Origin: DATCDE01 sp038252405
GTDB taxonomy: Bacteria > Actinomycetota > Actinomycetes > Prado026
Reading direction: 5' to 3'
DNA length: 36,153 nt
Assembly (NCBI GenBank): GCA_038252405.1
Contig: JBBSAJ010000029.1
Span: 1-36,153, forward strand
Of the stretch, positions 30,162 to 36,153 are shown piece by piece; the stretch's first letter is position 1, and each line of letters starts with the position of its first letter. Position numbers and translations under genes: made by a program. Under the pieces are notes generated by a model. That model was not told the origin of the DNA and did no database searches. It worked only from the letters and a program-made list of their open reading frames with translations.

Positions 30162-30590
30162 TCAGGCCGGCACGACGCCGAGGCGCTCACGCAGCAGCCG
30201 GGTCGCGGTCCCGGCCACCGCGATCGGGTCCAGCGGGTGCGCGACGACGGCGTCGGCCTTCGACCAGGTCGCCAGCCAGGCGTCGGCGGAGCGCCCGATC
30301 AGCACGAGCAGCGGGGGGCAGCGGTAGATCTCGTCCTTGAGCTGGCGGGCCATGCCCATCCCGCCGGCCGGCACCGCCTCGCCGTCCAGGATGGCCAGGT
30401 CGATGCCGCCTTGGTCCATGCGCCGGATGACCACCGGCTCGGTGGCGCACTCGACGAACTGCAGCGGCGGCAGGTCGGCGTCCGGACGGCGACCGAGCGC
30501 GAGGCGCACCTGGCTGCGGACCGTCTGGTCATCGCTGTACACCAGGACCGTCAGCGGGCGTTCGGGCGCGATCTTCTGCTCCGTGCTCAC
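30162..30590 (-). CDS. Receiver-like protein (degenerate response-regulator domain)
   Basis: A 142-residue CheY-like protein without an output domain. LTVLVYSDDQTVRSQVRLAL gives an acid pair Asp20-Asp21, and IDLAILDGEAVPAGGMGMARQL gives Asp69 where the phospho-acceptor would be. The usual Lys near the end of strand 5 appears to be His (ADAVVAHPLDP). Phosphorylation may therefore be weak, or the protein may switch in another way. TACGAT lies 7 bases before GTG 30590, consistent with a leaderless transcript divergent from ctaE. It lies immediately upstream of trpD on the same strand. No kinase is adjacent, so its partner is unknown. Confidence 0.8.
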   Translation of the reverse strand: MSTEQKIAPERPLTVLVYSDDQTVRSQVRLALGRRPDADLPPLQFVECATEPVVIRRMDQGGIDLAILDGEAVPAGGMGMARQLKDEIYRCPPLLVLIGRSADAWLATWSKADAVVAHPLDPIAVAGTATRLLRERLGVVPA

Positions 30591-30742
30591 GAGGGTGATC
30601 GTAGCGCCAGCGCCCCCGTTGGCTAGGCGGTGGGGACGCCGAGCGCCTCACCCGAGCGTGGATCGGCGGATGCCGACAACAATCAGCGCACAACCGGGGG
30701 GTCGGGGTCGCCCCAAAGCCCAGGTCCTGCCAGAATGCCGCC

Positions 30743-31345
30743 GTGGCAGCAACGACCGCAGTGGTGACGCCCCGGCGTCAAGGTGTCAATAGGCCCAACA
30801 TCGTGAGCGTGGGGACCATCGTCTGGCTGTCCTCCGAGCTGATGTTCTTCGCGGCCCTGTTCGCGATGTACTTCACGGTGCGGGCAGTCCAGGGACCCGA
30901 GGTGTGGGCCCAGTACACCGAGCACCTCAACATCAGGTTCGCGACGATCAACACCCTGGTGCTGGTGTCGTCGTCGGTCACCTGCCAGCTGGGCGTGTTC
31001 GCCGCTGAAAAGGGCGACGTCAAGCGGCTACGCCGCTGGTTCATCATCACGTTCGTGATGGGCGCCTTCTTCATCGGCGGCCAGATCTACGAGTACACGG
31101 CGCTGGTCCGCGAGGGGATCACCCTGCAGACCAACTACGGCTCCGTCTTCTACATCACCACCGGCTTCCACGGGTTGCACGTCACCGGCGGCCTGATCGC
31201 CTTCTTGTTCGTCCTGGGCCGCACCTACGTGGCCAAGCGGTTCAGCCACCAGCAGGCGACCAGCGCGATCGTCGTGTCCTACTACTGGCACTTCGTCGAC
31301 GTCGTGTGGGTCGGACTGTTCTCGACCATCTACCTGATCCAGTGA
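30743..31345 (+). CDS. ctaE: Cytochrome c oxidase subunit III
   Basis: Subunit III of the aa3 oxidase. The 200 residues form five hydrophobic helices, as in actinobacterial CtaE, which lacks the first two helices of the mitochondrial form. Motifs: VGTIVWLSSELMFFAALFAMYF, TINTLVLVSSSVTCQLGVFAAEKGD, ITTGFHGLHVTGGLIAFLFVL and YYWHFVDVVWVGLFSTIYLIQ. CAGAAT followed by 6 bases precedes GTG 30743. It heads the ctaE-qcrC-qcrA-qcrB operon, the arrangement that supports the bcc-aa3 supercomplex in actinobacteria, where no soluble cytochrome c is used. Confidence 0.96.
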   Translation: MAATTAVVTPRRQGVNRPNIVSVGTIVWLSSELMFFAALFAMYFTVRAVQGPEVWAQYTEHLNIRFATINTLVLVSSSVTCQLGVFAAEKGDVKRLRRWFIITFVMGAFFIGGQIYEYTALVREGITLQTNYGSVFYITTGFHGLHVTGGLIAFLFVLGRTYVAKRFSHQQATSAIVVSYYWHFVDVVWVGLFSTIYLIQ

Positions 31346-31363
31346 CGATCCCAGTGACGATCC
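31340..31363 (+). repeat. 12-bp tandem duplication at the ctaE stop codon
   Basis: CAGTGACGATCC occurs twice in direct succession (31340-31351, 31352-31363). The first copy contains the ctaE stop TGA. It looks like a recent slippage duplication in the ctaE-qcrC gap. Confidence 0.85.
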
Positions 31364-31385
31364 CGCGACCGCTGAGGAGCACGCC

Positions 31386-32192
31386 GTGAGAAACGCCGCG
31401 AGAACGCCGGCAAGACGCCGGCGCCACCCGCTGGCGACCTTTGTCGTCCTGTTCGTCGCCCTGGTGGGCGTGGGCGCCGCCTACGCGGCCATGTCGGGCC
31501 TGGCCAGCGGCACCGCGCAGGCCGCGGGCAGCGCCACCCCGCAGCAGATCGAGAAGGGCCGACAGCTGTTTCTCGAGGGCTGCTCGTCCTGCCACGGGCT
31601 CGCGGCGCAGGGCACGAGCAACGGTCCGACCCTGATCGGCGTCGGGGCGGCGGCGGTCGACTTCCAGGTCGGCACCGGCCGGATGCCGGCGGCCCAGTTC
31701 GGCGCGCAGATCCAAAAGACCAACGTGAGCTACACCCAGGACGAGATCGACGCGCTGGCGGGGTATGTCGCCTCGCTGGCCCCCGGACCGGCCATCCCCT
31801 CGGCGGACCAGCTCAACTACCAGGACGCCAACCTGCAGCAGGGCGGCGCGTTGTTCCGCACGAACTGTGCGCAGTGCCACAACTTCGCCGGCAAGGGTGG
31901 CGCGCTGACGCAGGGCAAGTTCGCACCGCCGCTCACCGGGGCGAGTGCCAAGCAGATGTACGAGGCGATGCTCACCGGCCCGCAGTCCATGCCCGTGTTC
32001 GCGAACACGACCCTTCCGCAGGACGAGAAGCTGGCCATCATCAAGTACGTCAAGGCCATTCAGGGCGAGCCGAACCTCGGCGGTGCCTCGCTCGGCCGTA
32101 TCGGTCCGGTCAGCGAGGGCCTGCTGCTGTGGGTGCTCGGCCTCGGCGCGGTGACCGCGGTGGCTGTCTGGATCGGGGCGAAGTCGTCATGA
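31386..32192 (+). CDS. qcrC: Dihaem cytochrome c subunit of the bc1 complex
   Basis: Carries electrons from the Rieske protein directly to the oxidase. The 268 residues begin with a basic stretch and a membrane helix (LATFVVLFVALVGVGAAYAAM). They contain two c-type haem sites, CSSCH (66-70) and CAQCH (161-165), with a Met-containing SMPVF likely ligand for the second. They end with a C-terminal anchor (LLLWVLGLGAVTAVAVWIG). The two-haem form replaces cytochrome c1 plus soluble c in actinobacteria. GAGGAG lies 7-8 bases before GTG 31386. The stop overlaps the qcrA ATG (ATGA). Confidence 0.96.
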   Translation: MRNAARTPARRRRHPLATFVVLFVALVGVGAAYAAMSGLASGTAQAAGSATPQQIEKGRQLFLEGCSSCHGLAAQGTSNGPTLIGVGAAAVDFQVGTGRMPAAQFGAQIQKTNVSYTQDEIDALAGYVASLAPGPAIPSADQLNYQDANLQQGGALFRTNCAQCHNFAGKGGALTQGKFAPPLTGASAKQMYEAMLTGPQSMPVFANTTLPQDEKLAIIKYVKAIQGEPNLGGASLGRIGPVSEGLLLWVLGLGAVTAVAVWIGAKSS

Positions 32193-33214
32193 GTGGCACC
32201 GGGCACGACCTCGAGCGCCCGGGCGGCCACGGCGAGAACCCGCTGGCCCCCGGGCTGCCGGAGCACACCCCCCGACGAGCCGACGTCGACCCGCGCGCCG
32301 CGCGTCGGGCCGAGCGCCAGGTGGCCACCCTCTTCGGGGTGGCCGCCCTGGCCTTCATCGGCTTCGTCGTCGCCTACGTCGCCTTCCCGGTGAACCACCT
32401 CACCACCGTGCCGGTGCTCGGCGAGGTGAGCTCGTCCAACCTGTTCTTGGGGCTGACCCTGGGCGTCGGCATCTTCAGCATCGGCGTCGGAGCGATCCAC
32501 TGGGCCAAGAAGCTCATGCCGGACGTCGAGGAGGTGGCCGAGCGCCACGAGCTGCGCGGCAGCGACGAGGACCGCGCCGCTTCGGCGTCCGAGTTCGGCC
32601 GCGGCACCGCGGAGAGCGGGTTCACCACCCGCCCGATCATCCGGCGCACGCTGGTCGCGGCGATGGTGCTGCTCCCGGTGCCCCTCGTCGTGCTGCTGCG
32701 CGACCTGGGCCCGCTGCCCGAGCAGAAGCTGCGGACGACGCTGTGGGCGAAGGGCACCCGCATCCTCAGCGACGTGACGCTGCAACCGATCAAGCCCGGT
32801 GACATCCCGCCGGGCGGCCTCGTCTCCTGCGTCCCCGAGGGCCTGGACAAGGTCGAGGAGGAGCAGGGCAACCTCAACGCCCGCGCCAAGGCCCCGATCG
32901 TCCTGGTCCGGATGCGCCCGGACCAGATCCGCTCGGAGCAGGGCAAGAACTGGGACTACGAGGGCATCTTGGCCTACTCCAAGATCTGCACCCATGTCGG
33001 CTGCCCGACTGCTCTGTACGAGCAGCAGACCCACCACCTGCTCTGCCCGTGCCACCAGTCGACGTTCGACCTCGCTGACTCCGGCAACGTCGTGTTCGGC
33101 CCGGCCGCTCGCCAGATGCCGCAGCTGGCCATCACCGTGGACGCCGATGGCTACCTCGTCGCACAAGGACCCTTCACCCAGCCGATCGGCCCGAGCTTCT
33201 GGGAGCGTGGATGA
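32189..33214 (+). CDS. qcrA: Rieske iron-sulfur subunit of the bc1 complex
   Basis: Transfers electrons from menaquinol to QcrC. The 341 residues include three hydrophobic segments (about 47-68, 84-105 and 153-171), the three-helix form typical of actinobacteria. The Rieske domain follows, with CTHVGC (267-272) and CPCHQS (286-291). Cys267, His269, Cys286 and His289 ligate the 2Fe-2S cluster; Cys272 and Cys288 form the disulfide. The charged N-terminal 40 residues are cytoplasmic. Coupled by ATGA overlaps at both ends. Confidence 0.96.
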   Translation: MSGTGHDLERPGGHGENPLAPGLPEHTPRRADVDPRAARRAERQVATLFGVAALAFIGFVVAYVAFPVNHLTTVPVLGEVSSSNLFLGLTLGVGIFSIGVGAIHWAKKLMPDVEEVAERHELRGSDEDRAASASEFGRGTAESGFTTRPIIRRTLVAAMVLLPVPLVVLLRDLGPLPEQKLRTTLWAKGTRILSDVTLQPIKPGDIPPGGLVSCVPEGLDKVEEEQGNLNARAKAPIVLVRMRPDQIRSEQGKNWDYEGILAYSKICTHVGCPTALYEQQTHHLLCPCHQSTFDLADSGNVVFGPAARQMPQLAITVDADGYLVAQGPFTQPIGPSFWERG

Positions 33215-34869
33215 GCGCCGTGACCAAGGCCGCGGTGGCCACATCCGACTACCTCGACGACCGCCTCGGATCCACCAAGTGGCTGAAGAAGAACCTGGGC
33301 AAGATCTTCCCGGACCACTGGTCGTTCATGCTCGGCGAGGTCGCGCTGTACAGCTTCATCGTGCTGCTGCTCACCGGCGTGTACCTGTCGCTGTTCTTCG
33401 TGCCGTCCCAGACCGAGGTCGTCTACAACGGCAGCTACACCATGCTCGACGGCATCAAGATGTCCGAGGCGTACAAGTCGACCATCGACTTGAGCTTCGA
33501 TGTCCGTGGTGGCCTGCTCATGCGGCAGATCCACCACTGGGCGGCGCTGCTGTTCGTCGCGGCGATCACGGTGCACCTGTTCCGGGTCTTCTTCACCGGC
33601 GCGTTCCGCAAGCCGCGCGAGCTGAACTGGCTGGTCGGCGTCGGCCTGCTCACGATGGGCATCTTCGAGGGCTTCGCCGGCTACTCGCTGCCGGACGACC
33701 TGCTCTCCGGCACCGGCCTGCGGATCGCCGAGGGCATCATGCAGAGCCTGCCGCTGGTGGGCACGTACCTCGCCATGTTCGTCTTCGGCGGCGAGTTCCC
33801 CGGGACGGCGTTCATCCCCAGGCTGTACATCGTGCACGTGCTGCTGATCCCCGGAATCATCCTGGCGCTGATCACGGCGCACCTGATGATGGTGTGGTAC
33901 CAGAAGCACACCCAGTACCCCGGTCCCGGCCGCACCAACGACAACGTGGTCGGCTTCCGGCTCTTCCCGATCTACACCGCGAAGGCGGGCGGCTTCTTCT
34001 TCATCGTCTTCGGCCTCATCGTGCTGCTGAGCGCGCTGTTCCAGATCAACCCGGTCTGGATGTTCGGCCCGTACACACCCACCGAGATCACTGCTGGTTC
34101 GCAGCCCGACTGGTACATCGGCTGGATGGACGGCGCCCTGCGCCTGATGCCCAACTGGGAGATCACCGCGTGGGGGCACACACTCAGCCTCAACGTGATG
34201 ATCCCTGCCATGATCATCCCGGGCATCCTGTTCACCATCTTGGGCCTGTACCCGTTCCTGGAGGCGTGGGTCACCGGTGACAAGCGCGAGCACCACCTGC
34301 TCGACCGCCCGCGCAACGTGCCGGTCCGCACCGGGATCGGCGTCATGGCGATCACCTTCTACGTGCTGCTGTGGATCGGTGGCGGCAACGACATCATCGC
34401 CACCCAGTTCAACATGTCGATCAACGAGATCACCTGGGCGCTGCGGATCCTGCTGTTCGTCGCCCCGCCGATCGCCTTCCTCGTCACCCGACGGATCGCC
34501 CTGGCCCTGCAACGCCGGGACCGCGAGAAGCTGCTGCACGGCTACGAGACCGGCACCGTGCTGCAGCTGCCGTCGGGTGAGTTCATCGAGGTCCACGCCC
34601 CGGTGAGCCAGCAGGAGCGGGCGGTGCTCACCGCTGGCGAGTCCTACTCCCCCGTCGTCATCGACGACAGCCCGGACGAGAACGGCGTGACCCCGAAGAT
34701 CCCGCTCGGGGCGCGGACCCGCGCGAAGCTGTCCCGGTTCTACTTCGGTGAGCAGGTCGAGCGACCGACCGAGGCGGAGATCGAAGCCGCGGAGCACCAC
34801 GCGCACGAGCTGGCCGAGGGCCAGCAGGCCCAGATCCCGTCAGGCTCCCAGGAGCCGTCCGCACACTGA
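33211..34869 (+). CDS. qcrB: Cytochrome b subunit of the bc1 complex
   Basis: Membrane core that oxidises menaquinol. The 552 residues exceed the usual cytochrome b length because of a cytoplasmic C-terminal extension (about residue 420 on: TGTVLQLPSGEFIEVHAPVSQQERAVL), an actinobacterial feature. Haem ligands lie in MRQIHHWAALLFVAAITVHLFRVFF and YIVHVLLIPGIILALITAHLMM. The quinol-site motif is PDWYIGWMDGALRLMP (PDWY in place of the common PEWY). GYSLPDDLLSGTGLRI precedes it. QcrB is the target of bc1 inhibitors in mycobacteria. The start overlaps the qcrA stop. Confidence 0.96.
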   Translation: MSAVTKAAVATSDYLDDRLGSTKWLKKNLGKIFPDHWSFMLGEVALYSFIVLLLTGVYLSLFFVPSQTEVVYNGSYTMLDGIKMSEAYKSTIDLSFDVRGGLLMRQIHHWAALLFVAAITVHLFRVFFTGAFRKPRELNWLVGVGLLTMGIFEGFAGYSLPDDLLSGTGLRIAEGIMQSLPLVGTYLAMFVFGGEFPGTAFIPRLYIVHVLLIPGIILALITAHLMMVWYQKHTQYPGPGRTNDNVVGFRLFPIYTAKAGGFFFIVFGLIVLLSALFQINPVWMFGPYTPTEITAGSQPDWYIGWMDGALRLMPNWEITAWGHTLSLNVMIPAMIIPGILFTILGLYPFLEAWVTGDKREHHLLDRPRNVPVRTGIGVMAITFYVLLWIGGGNDIIATQFNMSINEITWALRILLFVAPPIAFLVTRRIALALQRRDREKLLHGYETGTVLQLPSGEFIEVHAPVSQQERAVLTAGESYSPVVIDDSPDENGVTPKIPLGARTRAKLSRFYFGEQVERPTEAEIEAAEHHAHELAEGQQAQIPSGSQEPSAH

Positions 34870-34877
34870 CGCGGCCG

Positions 34878-35480
34878 TCAGGAGATGCGTCCCAGCACGG
34901 TGTGGGCTTCGGGCTCGAGCGCGGCCACGGCCGGGGCGGAGTGCCCGGCGACCAGGTCCTGCTAGGCGAAGGACACCCAACCCTTCAGGACGTAGATGCC
35001 GCTGATCCCGATGGTCCGGCCAGCGATGTTCATCCCGGCGGACACGGTCGCCGCCCGGTCCCCCAGGCCGGAGGCCGGAGGCCGGATTGAGGTTGTAGGA
35101 CAACTTCATCCCTGGCGGTATCTGCTTCAGCAGCAGTGCCTTCGCCTGGGCCTGCACCTGCGACCAAGTCGCCTGCGCGGCTGCCGGACTGGCCGCCTGG
35201 GCAAGCTCCACGGTGAACACGTTCACGGTCTGGGATCCGTACACACACCCCTTACCGCCGCCAGAGAAGGTCTCCTCCTTGCCCGCGCCAAAGGCGACGC
35301 CGGTGATCGACGACGCCTCCGAGCGCGTGACCAGCTGACATGGGTCCAGCGCGATAGGCGCGCCCCCTGAGTGCCTGACGCACCGGTGGAGGTCGAGCTC
35401 GAGCAGGCCGCCAAGGCCACGGCGCCGAGGGCACCAACTGCAGCCAGGCTGACTTTGCGTGACACCGGTATCGACTGCAT
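34878..35480 (-). pseudogene. Decayed lipoprotein gene (DUF3558-like), two frameshifts and one nonsense codon
   Basis: A GGAGGGGG site and ATG 35480 begin a lipoprotein signal (MQSIPVSRKVSLAAVGALG, then a lipobox LAAC and a Ser/Thr/Gly stretch). The frame then breaks at a 5-C run (35363-35367; one base short of a continuous frame). It continues in a second frame as PIALDPCQLVTRSEASSITGVAFG to LSYNLNPA. That frame breaks at AGGCCGG x3 (35065-35085): removing one 7-bp unit restores SGLGDRAATVSAGMNIAGRTIGIS. A TAG at 34962-34964 interrupts the last part before QDLVAGHSAPAVAALE and the final TGA at 34878. An intact product of about 200 residues would be a secreted lipoprotein of the DPC-L-T type seen in DUF3558-like families. 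Confidence 0.85.
35065..35085. repeat. 7-bp triplication causing a frameshift
   Basis: AGGCCGG is repeated three times without interruption. Two copies would keep the surrounding lipoprotein frame open, so the third copy is the probable inactivating change. Confidence 0.85.
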
Positions 35481-35525
35481 TCAACCCACCCCCTCCGTCC
35501 CGTGTGGACACTCAGGGGAAACGAT

Positions 35526-35541
35526 GAGCCTCGCGCGGCTC
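35526..35541 (-). terminator. Weak hairpin after the ctaD-ctaF run
   Basis: GAGCC and GGCTC pair around a 6-base loop just after the ctaF stop (minus strand), followed on that strand by ATCGTTTC. A short stem and few Ts make this a low-confidence terminator. Confidence 0.3.
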
Positions 35542-35578
35542 AGTCGTCTAGTGCTGGCCAAGGGCTGGCGAGAGGAGC

Positions 35579-35977
35579 TCAGCCGGCGACGTGGTGTCCG
35601 TGGTAGTACTCGAAGACGAAGCCGATCGCGCTGCCGATCAGGAAGATCGCGCCCAGCACGGTGAGCCACCAGCCGAACGCCAGGCCGAGCATCGTGACGG
35701 CCGCCGAGCCGGCGACGATGATCGGCCACCAGCTGTGCGGGCTGTAGAACCCGTACTCGCCCGCACCGTCCGCGATCTCGGCCAGCTCGTTGTCCTCCGG
35801 CCGCGGGTCGATCCGGGTGGAGGTGAACAGCAGGTACACGGCGACGATGGTGGACAGCCCGGCGCTCAGGGCCAAGGCGGTGGTGCCGATCACCTCGCGC
35901 GAGAGCACGCCGTAGACGGTTGCCACGATCACGAAGAACACCGCGATGCCGGCGAAGATCCGGCCTTCGACCTTCAC
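35579..35977 (-). CDS. ctaF: Cytochrome c oxidase subunit IV (actinobacterial CtaF)
   Basis: Small membrane subunit found only in actinobacterial aa3 oxidases. The 132 residues have four hydrophobic helices: IFAGIAVFFVIVATVYGVL, GTTALALSAGLSTIVAVYLLFTS, WWPIIVAGSAAVTMLGLAFGWW and LTVLGAIFLIGSAIGFVFEYY. A conserved loop (RPEDNELAEIADGAGEYGFYSPHSWWP) joins the second and third. The C-terminus is FEYYHGHHVAG. The GTG overlaps the ctaD stop (GTGA), so translation is coupled to subunit I. Confidence 0.94.
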   Translation of the reverse strand: MKVEGRIFAGIAVFFVIVATVYGVLSREVIGTTALALSAGLSTIVAVYLLFTSTRIDPRPEDNELAEIADGAGEYGFYSPHSWWPIIVAGSAAVTMLGLAFGWWLTVLGAIFLIGSAIGFVFEYYHGHHVAG

Positions 35978-36153
35978 AGCTCGTCCGGCCCGGTCAGCGC
36001 CGACGTACCGGAGGCCGGCGACCCGCCGCCGACGAGCGCCGCCTGCTCCATGGCAGCGGCCTCGGGGTGGTGCAGGTCGAACGCCGGGGACTCCGACCGG
36101 ATCCGCGGCATCGACACGAAGTTGTGTCGGGGCGGTGGGCAGGAGGTCGCCCA
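35974..36153 (-). CDS. ctaD: Cytochrome c oxidase subunit I, C-terminal end (5' part outside window)
   Basis: The last 59 residues: WATSCPPPRHNFVSMPRIRS, then ESPAFDLHHPEAAAMEQA and a Gly/Ser-rich tail. The W-x-x-x-C-P-P-P-R-H-N-F segment and the R-I-R-S-E-x-P-A-F-D-L-H-H-P run are typical of the end of actinobacterial CtaD. The haem and copper sites lie beyond the window edge. The stop overlaps the ctaF start. Confidence 0.93.
   Translation of the reverse strand, partial: WATSCPPPRHNFVSMPRIRSESPAFDLHHPEAAAMEQAALVGGGSPASGTSALTGPDEL

Noticed and set aside
34840..35511. Intact 223-residue minus-strand gene
   Set aside because: Its middle is true lipoprotein sequence, but both ends continue in other frames. 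It is the longest fragment of a pseudogene and not a gene of its own.
1..36153. Phage or integrative element
   Set aside because: Apart from the transposase tail there is no integrase, capsid, relaxase or tRNA-linked attachment site, and the gene order is conserved actinobacterial core.

Overview
The window comes from a high-GC actinobacterium. Codons end almost always in G or C, GTG starts are common, many genes look leaderless, and the gene order matches a block conserved across Actinomycetes. In Mycobacterium tuberculosis the corresponding genes run roughly from aroG and the Rv2182c acyltransferase through the Rv2184c ATPase, fadD15, pimB, Rv2191, trpD, ctaE and qcrCAB to the cox4/ctaF area. 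No mycolate genes are present. A member of the Frankiales, Sporichthyales or Geodermatophilales is a reasonable guess, but the genus cannot be settled from this sequence.

1-3 kb: the tail of a transposase, a secreted helical-repeat protein with a His/Gly-rich tail, a sulfite-oxidase-like molybdoenzyme on the minus strand, then aroF (type I-beta DAHP synthase). aroF is preceded by a leader with a promoter, a short Trp/Phe/Tyr/Phe peptide, a 9-bp antiterminator and an 11-bp terminator hairpin. 3-7.5 kb (minus strand): ogt and an Ada-AlkA fusion for alkylation repair, a second DAHP synthase (type II aroG) and pfkA with a pyrophosphate-type signature. A nested inverted repeat separates pfkA from the divergent DUF1028-glpK pair (7.6-10 kb).

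10-17.7 kb: a PlsC-type acyltransferase diverges from an esterase/lipase gene, followed by a membrane protein gene and an archaeal-type ornithine-cyclodeaminase (LOR/SDH-domain) gene. A minus-strand run follows: SRPBCC, zinc-ribbon membrane protein, SRPBCC, ArsA/Get3-like ATPase, small Cys protein, ROK glucokinase. The last three are joined by 4-bp overlaps. 17.8-22.2 kb (plus strand): FadD15-like acyl-CoA synthetase, a GAF histidine kinase with a NarL-type regulator, and a tiny Flp-like pilin. 22.2-26.5 kb (minus strand): PimB-type mannosyltransferase, a lipoprotein metallopeptidase, a small CxxC protein, a YacP-like NYN protein and a zinc-ribbon protein.

26.5-36.2 kb: a DEDDh exonuclease/GIY-YIG fusion, an Lrp-type RAM-domain protein, a zinc-ribbon membrane protein, trpD and a receiver-like protein (both minus), then ctaE-qcrC-qcrA-qcrB for the cytochrome bcc-aa3 branch. 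The minus strand then carries a decayed lipoprotein pseudogene (two frameshifts and one stop), ctaF and the end of ctaD. The main themes are aromatic amino acid supply (two DAHP synthases, trpD), sugar and glycerol phosphorylation (pfkA, glk, glpK), envelope lipid synthesis (plsC, fadD, pimB) and respiration.

The observations I rate highest are the aroF attenuator, the lipoprotein pseudogene, the Flp-like pilin lacking the usual Glu5, the secreted tandem-repeat protein and the nested repeat at 7.5 kb. I saw no tRNA, rRNA, CRISPR array, integrase or replication origin.
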